DNA of 64,000 nt from UTCFX2 sp963788305 (lineage in GTDB: Bacteria > Chloroflexota > Anaerolineae > Anaerolineales > UBA4823): positions 83,950 to 147,949 of the forward strand of contig CAWBGK010000015.1 of NCBI GenBank assembly GCA_963788305.1, given 5' to 3'. A program made the translations under genes and the position numbers. Shown one piece after another: positions 28,173-36,299 of this stretch (position 1 is the stretch's first letter; every line of letters begins with the position of its first letter). Below the pieces are notes generated by a model. The model saw nothing but the letters and a program-made list of their open reading frames with translations, did no database searches and had not been told where the DNA came from.

Positions 28173-29220
28173 GCCACAAAAAAAGAGACGCTTTGGTTTC
28201 TTCCGCTGGATCGTGCTGGGCTTGATCCTGCTCGGCGTGTATGCCGCGTATATCGGGCCTTCCATTCTTAAGCCTGTCAGCCCAGCAGTGATCCTTTCCG
28301 CTGAGCCGATCTGGCCAGGTGCGAAGATTTTAGGTGTCAGCTTTACCAACACGATGCTGGCGACGCTGATTGCGGATGTGATTTTGATCTTGCTTGCGGT
28401 GAAGGCCTCCCGATTTTTAAAGAAGGGGAACCTGGTTCCCAGCGGGATTTACAATGTATTTGAAGCGATTTTTGATTTCCTGTGGAGCTCGGTAGAGGGC
28501 GCAACTGGAAAATGGGCCCGGCGGGTGGTGCCGTTGGTCGCGACGATCTTCATGTTGATCTTTGTTGCCAATATGATCAAGATGTTCCCGGGCTTCGAAA
28601 GCATAGGCTACCTCGAACAGCCGCCCAAAGGCGCAGCATTCGCGCCTGTGCCGCTGTTTAAGCTGGGCGGAGCGACCGTTTATACGATCGATGCGGCTCA
28701 ACCGGTGGAATATGAAGCGGTAGGACACGAGGAAGGCGAGGCAGCTGCAGAGCCCCATGAGCTTTGTCATGCCTGCCAGGTCATCCCATTCCTGCGCGGC
28801 TCCGCGACCGATTTGAACTTCACGATCGCGCTGGCAATCATTGCAGTGTTCATGACCCAGGTTTACGGCACGATGGCGCTTGGGCCAGGTTATTTCTCGA
28901 AATTCTTCCCTGTAGGGAAATTGGTCAGCGGCGGCATCTTCGGGTTGATCGACTTCGCGGTCGGATTCCTGGAGTTGATCCTGGAATTTGCCAAGATCCT
29001 CTCGTTCAGCTTCCGACTTTTCGGCAATATTTTCGCTGGCGCGCTGCTGCTGTCTATTGTCGGCGCGCTGATACCGGTGGTCATCCCGCCGGGGTTGTAT
29101 CTTTTTGAAGTATTCTTTGGCATTATCCAGGCATACGTTTTCTTCCTGCTGGCCACGATGTTCATCAGCATGGCGGTTGTCAGCCATGGCGGTGGTGAGC
29201 ACGGCGATGCGCATGCTTGA
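28165..29220 (+). CDS. atpB: F-type ATP synthase subunit a
   Basis: 351 residues, longer than the E. coli protein (271) through an N-terminal helix and a Glu/His-rich insert in the middle (EYEAVGHEEGEAAAEPHELCH). Subunit a forms the two half-channels against the c-ring. The essential arginine is in LSFSFRLFGNIFAGALLL, with the following helix VFFGIIQAYVFFLLATMFISMAV. The start is GTG 28165, overlapping the upstream gene by 8 nt, with CGGAAGGAG before it. The C terminus is His-rich (SHGGGEHGDAHA). It is intact and followed by atpE after 50 nt. Confidence 0.95.
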   Translation: MSEPQKKRRFGFFRWIVLGLILLGVYAAYIGPSILKPVSPAVILSAEPIWPGAKILGVSFTNTMLATLIADVILILLAVKASRFLKKGNLVPSGIYNVFEAIFDFLWSSVEGATGKWARRVVPLVATIFMLIFVANMIKMFPGFESIGYLEQPPKGAAFAPVPLFKLGGATVYTIDAAQPVEYEAVGHEEGEAAAEPHELCHACQVIPFLRGSATDLNFTIALAIIAVFMTQVYGTMALGPGYFSKFFPVGKLVSGGIFGLIDFAVGFLELILEFAKILSFSFRLFGNIFAGALLLSIVGALIPVVIPPGLYLFEVFFGIIQAYVFFLLATMFISMAVVSHGGGEHGDAHA

Positions 29221-29270
29221 GTTTGAATCCAGGTCATCTAACCTTTTTTGAGACGAGGAGTTTGAGAGAA

Positions 29271-29516
29271 ATGAATGATCCTGTGGCGTTTGTAACGGGT
29301 TTGAAATTGTTGGGTGCTGGTCTGGCGATGTTGGGTGCGATTGGCGCCGGTATTGGTGTTGGTCTCGCCGCCTCAGGCGGCGTGCAGGCGATGGGACGAA
29401 ATCCGGATGCTGCCCCAATCATCCAAACGAACATGATCCTGGGTATGGCATTTGCTGAGGCGGTCGCGATCTATGCCCTGGCGGTTGCGCTGATCATCAT
29501 CTTCGCAGCTGGTTAG
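29271..29516 (+). CDS. atpE: F-type ATP synthase subunit c
   Basis: 81 residues making a two-helix hairpin for the rotor ring. Helix 1 is KLLGAGLAMLGAIGAGIGVG, the polar loop is GRNPDAAP, and helix 2 is ILGMAFAEAVAIYALAVAL with the ion-binding Glu in AFAEAV. Where sodium-binding rings have Gln in helix 1 and Ser after the Glu, this protein has Val (AGIGVGLA) and Ala (AEAV), so the ring is proton-type. ATG 29271 is chosen over an earlier in-frame ATG at 29217 because GAGGAG lies at 29255-29260 and the family starts here. Confidence 0.94.
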   Translation: MNDPVAFVTGLKLLGAGLAMLGAIGAGIGVGLAASGGVQAMGRNPDAAPIIQTNMILGMAFAEAVAIYALAVALIIIFAAG

Positions 29517-29544
29517 GTCCCCCAGGGATCAGGAGGAAAATAAC

Positions 29545-30279
29545 ATGGCAGAACTCGGTATCAACCTGGGTTTCCTGATATTCCAGATCTTAAACTTTAC
29601 AATCGTCGCGATTCTGCTCTATAAATGGGCATACGCACCGATGATTAAAGCCCTGGAGACGCGCAAGCAGAAAATTGCCCAGGGTCTGGAAGATGCGCGT
29701 GTGGCCGCAGAAGCGCGCGCCAATGCGGAAGACGAGGCGCGTAAAATCATCGCCAAAGCGCAGGCAGAGGCGGCCGATCGAGTCCGCGAAGCCACGCAGA
29801 GGGCTGAGACAGCAGGCATCGAAGTCAAAAGCCTGGCTGAAGCGGATGCGGCGAAGATTCGCGAGCAGGCCAGCGCCGATGCTGCCCTGGAACGGGAACG
29901 GATCCTTGGCGATTTGCGCGGCCAGGTCGCTGCGCTGGCAATGTCTGCAGCCCAGAAGCTGATCGGAGAAGCTCTTGATGAAAAACGCCAGCATGAGCTG
30001 ATCGACCAGTTCTTCTCTGGTGTGAAGTCGGGTAAAGTGATCGTGCTTGAAGACTTTGACCTGCAGGGCACAACTGCAGAGATCGTCAGCGCCCTGCCGC
30101 TGACTGATCCTGAGAAGGATGCCGTCCGACGCGAAATCGCCGCCAAGGTTGGCGCTCAGACGGTCGCATTCCGGGTTGACCCTGATATCCTGGGCGGCCT
30201 GGTTGTCAAAGTTGGAGATAAAGTGCTTGACGGATCCGTGGCCGGCCAGCTGGAGTTCTTGCGCGGTCGCCTGGCTTGA
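29545..30279 (+). CDS. atpF: ATP synthase b subunit with a delta-like C-terminal domain
   Basis: 244 residues. Residues 1-30 are the membrane anchor (GFLIFQILNFTIVAILLYKW). Residues about 31-160 are a long Ala/Glu/Arg-rich helix typical of subunit b. Residues about 165-244 match the C-terminal domain of subunit delta: ALPLTDPEKDAVRREI, then FRVDPDILGGLVVKVGDKVLDGSVAGQLEFLRGRL, the delta signature. The helical N-terminal domain of delta, which binds subunit alpha, is not seen. This is a b-delta fusion or a b protein with a delta tail. No separate atpH, atpA, atpG, atpD or atpC follows; the next gene is murE. AGGAGG precedes the ATG. Confidence 0.92.
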   Translation: MAELGINLGFLIFQILNFTIVAILLYKWAYAPMIKALETRKQKIAQGLEDARVAAEARANAEDEARKIIAKAQAEAADRVREATQRAETAGIEVKSLAEADAAKIREQASADAALERERILGDLRGQVAALAMSAAQKLIGEALDEKRQHELIDQFFSGVKSGKVIVLEDFDLQGTTAEIVSALPLTDPEKDAVRREIAAKVGAQTVAFRVDPDILGGLVVKVGDKVLDGSVAGQLEFLRGRLA

Positions 30280-30346
30280 TTACCGTTTTCTAATTAATAA
30301 AGAAGTTCAATTCAGGCAGCGCGAAGCTTCCTGAACCTGGAAAAAC

Positions 30347-30392
30347 AAGGGAGATTTCAGATCACGCTGTGATGAGAAATCTCCCTTATAAT
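30347..30392 (+). promoter_or_regulatory. Long hairpin and murE promoter
   Basis: AAGGGAGATTTC (30347-30358) pairs with GAAATCTCCCTT (30376-30387). Inside lies a second palindrome, ATCAC-GCT-GTGAT (30361-30373). The hairpin follows atpF by about 70 nt and its right arm runs into TATAAT (30387-30392), a -10 box 7 nt before the murE ATG at 30400. It may end the atp transcript and, as DNA, act as an operator over the -35 position of the murE promoter. Confidence 0.55.
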
Positions 30393-30399
30393 TCATCCA

Positions 30400-32002
30400 A
30401 TGCAGGCATCTTCCAATCCCAGCCATCCGATGTTTTCGCAAATGTTTCAAGGGCTGAGCGGCATGCTCGAGCTGCCAACCAGCGACGCCAGGATCGCCGC
30501 TGTCACGATGGATTCGCGCCAGGTCGCTCCTGGCTCTTTGTTTGTTGCTGTCAGTGGAGGGGCGGCGGATGGTCACGCATTCATCTCCGATGCGGTTCGG
30601 CGCGGCGCGGCTGCAGTTGTTGGTGAGCGCCCGCTGAAGGAGATCGCTCCAGATGGGCTGCCCGTCCCGTACCTGCGGGTAGAGGACAGCCGTTCTGCCC
30701 TGGCATTTCTTGCCGCGAGCTTTTATGGTTTTCCCGCACGAAAGATGGTGATGATCGGGATCACAGGCACGGATGGGAAGACAACGACCGCTAACCTGGT
30801 TTATGAAATCTTAAAGGCTGCCGGTCTGAGAGCCGGGATGATTTCAACAGTCAACGCGGTTATCGGGGAGCGGGTGCTGGACACCGGTTTTCACGTGACA
30901 ACTCCGGACGCTCCCAGCATCCAGTTTTACCTTTCCCAGATGGCTGATGCCGGGCTGACCCATGTCGTTCTGGAAGCGACGTCCCACGGGCTTGATCAGA
31001 AACGGGTTGCGGCTTGCGAGTTTGACTTTGGGGTGCTCACAAATATCACCCATGAGCATCTCGACTATCACGGCAGCTTTGAGGCTTATCGGGCTGCGAA
31101 AGCCAGGCTTTTCGAGGGACTCGCGGAAACTTCAGAAAAACAAATTCAGGTCCAGCGGAGTGCGGCGCTGAACCGGGATGACAGCTCTTTTGAATTTCTT
31201 TCCAGCCGAACTCGCGTGCCTGTTCGAAGCTACGGACTGTCTCGAGATGCCGATGTACGCGCCGAGGACGTCGAGCATCGGAGTGATGGGCTGGCTTTCA
31301 GCGCAATCGGTCTCGACCTGGCAGGTGAACGGTTTCAGCTCCCTGTTCAAACCCGGCTGCTGGGTGACTTCAATGTTTACAACTGCCTGGCTGCGGTGAC
31401 CTTGACCCGGGCGCTGATGGGAATAGAACCGGATCCGATCCGAACAGGGTCTGATGACTATGAACCCTGTGCCCGGCCGAATGGAATCGATCGAGCTCGG
31501 CCAGGAGTTTACAGCGATCGTGGATTTTGCCCACACCCCTAACGCTCTGAGAAGATCGCTCGAAGCAGCCCGGAAACTGACCTCCGGCCAGGTCATTGCA
31601 GTTTTTGGATCGGCTGGCCTGCGCGACAGGATGAAACGCAAGATGATGGCAGAGGTATCGATCCAACTCGCTGATCGGACTATTTTGACTGCAGAGGACC
31701 CGCGCACTGAGCCGCTGGGGGAGATCCTGGTGGAGATGGCGGCGGGGGCGCGGGACGCTGGAGGCATCGAGGGGAAAAACTTCTGGCGCGTTCCGGACCG
31801 GCGCGAGGCGCTGCGCTTCGCAATCGGACTGGCGCAGCCGGGCGACCTGGTCATCACCTGCGGGAAGGGCCACGAGCAGTCGATGTGCTTTGGGGTTCAA
31901 GAATATGCCTGGGATGATCGGACGGCAATGCGCGCCGCACTTGCGGAACGACTGGATCTTCAGGGTTTTGAAATGCCCTTCCTGCCGACGCCCGAGGATT
32001 AA
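30400..32002 (+). CDS. murE: UDP-MurNAc-tripeptide synthetase (MurE)
   Basis: About 533 residues. Mur ligase that adds the third amino acid to UDP-MurNAc-L-Ala-D-Glu in the cytoplasm. Domain 1: DARIAAVTMDSRQVAPGSLFVAV. Central ATPase: ITGTDGKTTTANLVYEIL, then HLDYHGSFEAYRAAKARLF. C-terminal domain: VDFAHTPNALRRSLEAA. The specificity loop is AEDPRTEPLGE (EDPR codons 31694-31705) where DAP-adding enzymes have DNPR, so the substrate is probably Lys or Orn. An extra G in GGG near 31447 breaks the frame. The start ATG 30400 has a near-leaderless promoter; an in-frame ATG at 30430 is possible. Its stop codon overlaps that of the convergent cupin gene. Confidence 0.93.
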
Positions 32003-32325
32003 TATTTCAAATCTTCACGGATCGGGACAAAGACGTCAAGAACCTTAGCACCCATGGGTCCTACCGTCACAAAGTGTTCGACGCCGCCCGGGATGATCGC
32101 TATCTCGCCGGCCTTGATCAGGCGCGTTTCTCCGGCGATCTCGAACACCAGCTCGCCTTCCAGGACATAAGTGCTTTGCTCATGCGGATGGCTGTGGCGG
32201 GGCAAGATGGTATCCGGATCCAGCTCGGCAAGCGAAAGCATGTGCTCGCTGCCCCAAAATGTGCGCGTCCGGAACCCGGGGAGGACAACTTTATCGTGTC
32301 GGTCAGCGGGGTTATGGAAGGACAT
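31999..32325 (-). CDS. Single-domain cupin protein
   Basis: An intact 108-residue protein that is one cupin barrel. Motif 1 is PRHSHPHEQSTYVLEGELVF with the two or three histidines and glutamate that bind a metal. Motif 2, PGGVEHFVTV, carries the last histidine. Small cupins act as isomerases, dioxygenases or sugar/amino-acid binding proteins; nothing here points to a specific substrate. It begins 9 nt after the stop of a Lrp-type RAM-domain gene, so the two are probably one operon. Its stop codon overlaps the murE stop (TTAA, 31999-32002). Confidence 0.85.
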   Translation of the reverse strand: MSFHNPADRHDKVVLPGFRTRTFWGSEHMLSLAELDPDTILPRHSHPHEQSTYVLEGELVFEIAGETRLIKAGEIAIIPGGVEHFVTVGPMGAKVLDVFVPIREDLKY

Positions 32326-32334
32326 GGGTTTCGC

Positions 32335-32565
32335 CTACGGCTCGACAACCAGGCAGGTGAGCGTATCCATGACGCCGGGGATAGGCTGGATGTTGGAAGC
32401 GACCAGCTTGCCCAGGCGGTTGACGTCTCCGGCGTCGACAACGGCGACGACGTCATAAGGGCCAAATGTCATATGAGCTTCAACGATTCCTTCGAGACGG
32501 CGCAGATTTCGGACGACTTCAGGGACTGAGCCCGGACGAACATGGACCAAAATATATGCTTTCAT
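32335..32565 (-). CDS. Stand-alone Lrp/AsnC ligand-binding (RAM) domain protein
   Basis: An intact 76-residue protein that consists only of the RAM/AsnC effector domain (MKAYILVHVRPGSVPEVVRNL, then HMTFGPYDVVAVVDAGD, then PGVMDTLTCLVVEP). The helix-turn-helix part of Lrp proteins is missing and there is no room for it upstream. Such stand-alone domains form decamer rings that bind amino acids. GAGGA precedes the ATG. It lies 15 nt after the FNT transporter gene and 9 nt before the cupin gene on the same strand, so the three are likely co-transcribed, and the domain may sense a small molecule linked to them. Confidence 0.85.
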   Translation of the reverse strand: MKAYILVHVRPGSVPEVVRNLRRLEGIVEAHMTFGPYDVVAVVDAGDVNRLGKLVASNIQPIPGVMDTLTCLVVEP

Positions 32566-32580
32566 TTTTTCCTCGCGTGA

Positions 32581-33480
32581 TTATTTTGAAGATTGTTCCG
32601 GTCGAAGGAAGACCAGCCAGTAGACTGCGGCAACCATCACCACACCGCCGATGATATTCCCGATTGTAACAGGGATCAGGTTCTTTACCAAAAAATTTCC
32701 CCACGTGATGGAGGCGTAATCGGCCGGTGTTTTCGAGATCATCTCCCAGAATTTTCCATCGGCGAAGTCCTTGATAAAAATCGCAATCGGGATGAAATAC
32801 ATATTGGCGATGCTGTGCTCGAAACCCGCAGCTACGAATGCGGTCACCGGAAAGATGATCGCTGCAATCTTATCTATTGTGCTGCGAGCGCTGAAGGTCA
32901 TCCAGACAGCCATGCAGACCAGTGCGTTGCACAAAATGCCCAGTGCGAGCGCCTGACCAAAACCGAATTCGACCTTACTCTTCGCAATGTTAAGTGCGGT
33001 CAGCCCGACCGAGCCGCCGCCGTTCAGGAACTGCTTGCTGAAGAAGAGCACTGCTGCCGTCCCGATCGAGCCGATGAAATTGCCGAAGTAGACGATCACC
33101 CAGTTGCGCAGCAGCGCGGTTGTGGTGATTTTGCGGCTGGCCCATGCCATGACGATCAGGTTGTTGCCTGTAAAAAGCTCGGCTCCGCCCACGACGACCA
33201 GGATAAGACCAACGCAGAAGACGAGACCGGCCAGGAGGCGGTTGAACCCATATGGAAAACCGGTCGAGAAGGCAGCTTCACCAGCGGCGTCTTTAATCGA
33301 TATTCCGCCGGCAACAACGGTTGTGGAAAAAATCGCGCCCAAAGCGATAAAGGCACCGGCAAGGATTGAAAGCGCGAGCAGGGTCGAGGCAGCTGTTTCG
33401 GCCTTGCGAACACCCACGTATTCCGCCCGCTTGGCCATTTCCGCCGGCATCAGAGCGTCAATGCGAATTTCTGTGCTCAT
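32581..33480 (-). CDS. Formate/nitrite transporter family channel
   Basis: An intact 299-residue membrane protein of the FNT family (FocA/NirC). Six helices form each protomer of a pentamer that carries formate, nitrite or hydrosulfide. Signature parts: GGAELFTGNNLIVMAW, WVIVYFGNFIGSIGTA, ALALGILCNALVCMAVWM, and AAGFEHSIANMYFIP with the central histidine that controls the anion path. AAGGAG precedes the ATG. The specific substrate cannot be told apart by eye. The downstream RAM-domain gene is 15 nt away. In an anaerobic fermenter formate export is a reasonable guess. Confidence 0.92.
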   Translation of the reverse strand: MSTEIRIDALMPAEMAKRAEYVGVRKAETAASTLLALSILAGAFIALGAIFSTTVVAGGISIKDAAGEAAFSTGFPYGFNRLLAGLVFCVGLILVVVGGAELFTGNNLIVMAWASRKITTTALLRNWVIVYFGNFIGSIGTAAVLFFSKQFLNGGGSVGLTALNIAKSKVEFGFGQALALGILCNALVCMAVWMTFSARSTIDKIAAIIFPVTAFVAAGFEHSIANMYFIPIAIFIKDFADGKFWEMISKTPADYASITWGNFLVKNLIPVTIGNIIGGVVMVAAVYWLVFLRPEQSSK

Positions 33481-33624
33481 AAATTAGAGTCTCCTTGGAC
33501 TTTGTGAAATGCTTAACATTCTCAGGATAACACTGTTCGCTGTCAATTGCCAAGGGACATTAATCACTTTGAAGTTGTGAAGAGTCACAGGAATCTGGAT
33601 TGTAATGAAGGTAAATCGAAGAGC

Positions 33625-35330
33625 TCACTCGAGGCGCAGGCTTGCCAGTGCACCGAAGATAAATATGACTCCTATCACCGCTGCCGCAGCGGCAAGCCCG
33701 ATATTGCCGGCAACGTAGAGCTGGATCCCGCCTAGAAGAAAGGCTGAGAAGATCAGACCGAAAGCCAGGCCGCGCACGGCGCGCGCCAGCTTCCTCACTT
33801 GCTGCGACACTTCCGGGGCACGGACGGCGATGTCGCCGCGCTCGAGCCTGGACAAGGCTGCATCCAGCTTTGTCGGGAGGAACAGGAAGGTCCTGGCCAG
33901 TTTACCGGTTTCTGACAACCAGCTCTCCCACCCTTTGCCGGCCTCTTCAGCGACGATTTTTCTGGCAAATGGGGCAAGATGCGCCCAAAGGTTGAAATTT
34001 GGATCAAGGCCAGTGCACATCCCGGAAAGGATACCGACGCAGCGCCCGAGGAAAATTACGTTTTGGGGTACCTGGAAGGGCATTTCATAGATGAGCTCCC
34101 CGAACTCATCCGCGATGCCTTTCATCTCATGGTAGCTGACTGAGGTGAGCTCGGTCATATCCATGCCCCAAAACTGGTCAAAGACCTGAGAGCTGGCGCG
34201 TTCGATCGATTCCAGGTCCGCGTTCGGCAGCAGCATGTCCATCATTTGATACCCATGGACGACCCGAGACGAATCCCGCAAGCCGACCCCAATCAACAAT
34301 TCCCGCAACCCCATCCGCAAGTTGCCAGGGACCTGCCCGGTCATCCCAAAGTCGACGAATGTGAGCACCCATTCGCGCCGTGAGCTTCCCCCACACCAGG
34401 ATTTTCCGACAGCGGCTGAACAAACAGGTTGCCAGGGTGCGGATCGGCGTGAAAAAAGCCGTCTTCGAAGATTTGCTTCAGATAGGTATCGAGCAGTCGT
34501 CCAGCGACTTCCTCCCGGCGGACGCCCGCGGCTTCGATTGCCGGATAATCGGTAATCTTGATCGCGAACACATTCTCCAAGGTCAAGACCCGGCGGGTGG
34601 TGTGCGTCCAGCAGACATGGGGGACCCTTACGCCCGGGTAATCTTTGAAATTCGCCGCAAAGGTTTCGGCATTTCGGCCTTCGGAGAGATAATCGATCTC
34701 CTGGAACAGGATCCGCGTAAACTCATTAATCAGCTCCGGGACGTTGGCGCGGCGGCGAATCGGCGGGTAACGGTTAATCCAACCACCGACTGTCCGCAGC
34801 GCAGCCACATCGGTCTGGATGACCTGCTCGATGTTCGGACGCAGGACTTTGACCACAACTTCCCGGCAGAATTCCGGGATCGATGGACCTTCTCCAATCG
34901 AGGAGCCAGCCGCCGGGTTGGCAATTTTTGCCTGATGGACCTGTCCCAATGAAGCAGCTGCCAGGGGAGACTGCTCGAACCAGCTGAAAAGATCTTCAAG
35001 CGGGGCTGAGAATTCGGTCTCAATCACCCGGCGGATATCCGTATAGGTCTCAGGCGGAACTTCATCCTGCAGCCCTTCGAGCTCACGGATAATTTCCGCC
35101 GGCAAGACATCGACCCGGGAGGAGAGGAATTGGCCTACCTTGATCAGCACGCCGCCCATCTGAATTGCGAGCAGGCGGAAGGAGACCGCAGCTTTCTTGA
35201 GGCGGTCCGAGCGGGTTTTTCTGCTCAACTGACGCAGACCGATGCGGGGGAATAACAGATCCCAGAGGACGATGCTGATCAATAATCGGGCGAAAAACCA
35301 GGTGATGCGACGGTAGCGGGTGCGGATCAT
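33625..35330 (-). CDS. UbiB/AarF-type atypical kinase (frameshifted)
   Basis: About 568 residues of the ABC1/ADCK/UbiB family, membrane-associated atypical kinases or ATPases linked to quinone biosynthesis. The KxGQ motif is GGVLIKVGQFLSSR; the Ala-rich loop is SPLAAASLGQVHQA; the catalytic loop is GFFHADPHPGNLF; the metal-binding motif is VDFGMTGQVP. Two C-terminal helices (GLAFGLIFSAFLLGGIQLYV and IGLAAAAAVIGVIFIFGAL) anchor it in the membrane. One frameshift near 34355 falls between the catalytic loop and the DFG motif. TATAAT (35347-35342) lies 11 nt before the ATG with no ribosome-binding site. In Chloroflexota it would probably serve menaquinone, but this is inference. Confidence 0.92.
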
Positions 35331-35477
35331 GGCTTCAGAGAATTATACTCGACCCAGGGATGAGGATTTCCTGCCAACAGGAGCTCAAGGACGGGGGAGC
35401 CCAGGATGGATGCATGATCCGCAGGCTTCGCTTTGGATTTTGGATCGACATTCTGTGGTATCCTTCACCAATCTTCT

Positions 35478-36188
35478 ATGACCGCATTTTCACCCCAGGA
35501 TTTTGGCCGGCTTTACGCCGATTTTGATTCCCCGATTGCAGAATTCGATTGTGGAGATCGCTGCGCCCCATACAACGAGCGGGGCGTCCCATTTTGCTGC
35601 GACACCCGCCATGCGGTGCCAACTGCCTACCTGGAGGAATGGGAATTTCTACAGACCAGCACTAACCTCTGGCACCGCTGGGAGGGGAGGACCCCCGCAG
35701 AGACATCCCGGCTTGCTTCGCTCGCTCCTGAAGGCCAGGTTTTAATCGCCTGTCTGGGGCATCGTTATTGTCAGCGGGAATTCCGCTCGCTGGCCTGCCG
35801 GGCGTTCCCTTTTTATCCGTATATCAACCGGAAGGGCGAGCTTATCGGCCTTGGTTATTTCTGGGAATACGAAGATCGGTGTTGGGTGATCAGCAATCTG
35901 CAGGTCGTCAGCCAGGAATTCCTGAGGCAGTTTATCCGAACCTTCGAGCTGATCTTTGAAAGGATGCCTGAGGAGCGGGATGCATATCTGAGTTTTTCTG
36001 AGATGGTTCGGCGGACCTTTCGAAGAAAGGGACGGGCAATCTTGCTTCTTCACCGCAATGGGAATTTTTACAAGGTGACGCCGACTCATGAGCGGCTTCG
36101 CCGAATTCCCCCGGAAAAGCTGCCCAAGTACGGAGATTATAAGGTCGCCGCTCAACTTCCATTTCCTGATGAAATTGAGCCGGGGTAG
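35478..36188 (+). CDS. Cysteine-rich YkgJ-like protein
   Basis: An intact 236-residue cytoplasmic protein. It has seven cysteines in two groups: C25, C29, C40 and C41 (DCGDRCAPYNERGVPFCCDT), and C92, C98 and C107 (ACLGHRYCQREFRSLACRAFPFYP). The second group resembles the CxxY..RPxxCRxFPF signature of the YkgJ/UPF0153 family, proposed to bind zinc or an iron-sulfur cluster. The rest has WEYEDRCWV and a long helical tail without known motifs. ATG 35478 is chosen; a TTG at 35433 in the same frame is less likely. Metal binding is an inference; the biochemical role is unknown. Confidence 0.65.
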   Translation: MTAFSPQDFGRLYADFDSPIAEFDCGDRCAPYNERGVPFCCDTRHAVPTAYLEEWEFLQTSTNLWHRWEGRTPAETSRLASLAPEGQVLIACLGHRYCQREFRSLACRAFPFYPYINRKGELIGLGYFWEYEDRCWVISNLQVVSQEFLRQFIRTFELIFERMPEERDAYLSFSEMVRRTFRRKGRAILLLHRNGNFYKVTPTHERLRRIPPEKLPKYGDYKVAAQLPFPDEIEPG

Positions 36189-36299
36189 GATATCCCTTCG
36201 GATAATCGAAGAAAGCGATTTACGATAGTAAAAATGAACCGCACTTAGAAAACGAGCTGCCGGCGACCGATCCGCCGTTATTGAAGGTGATCTGCTATT

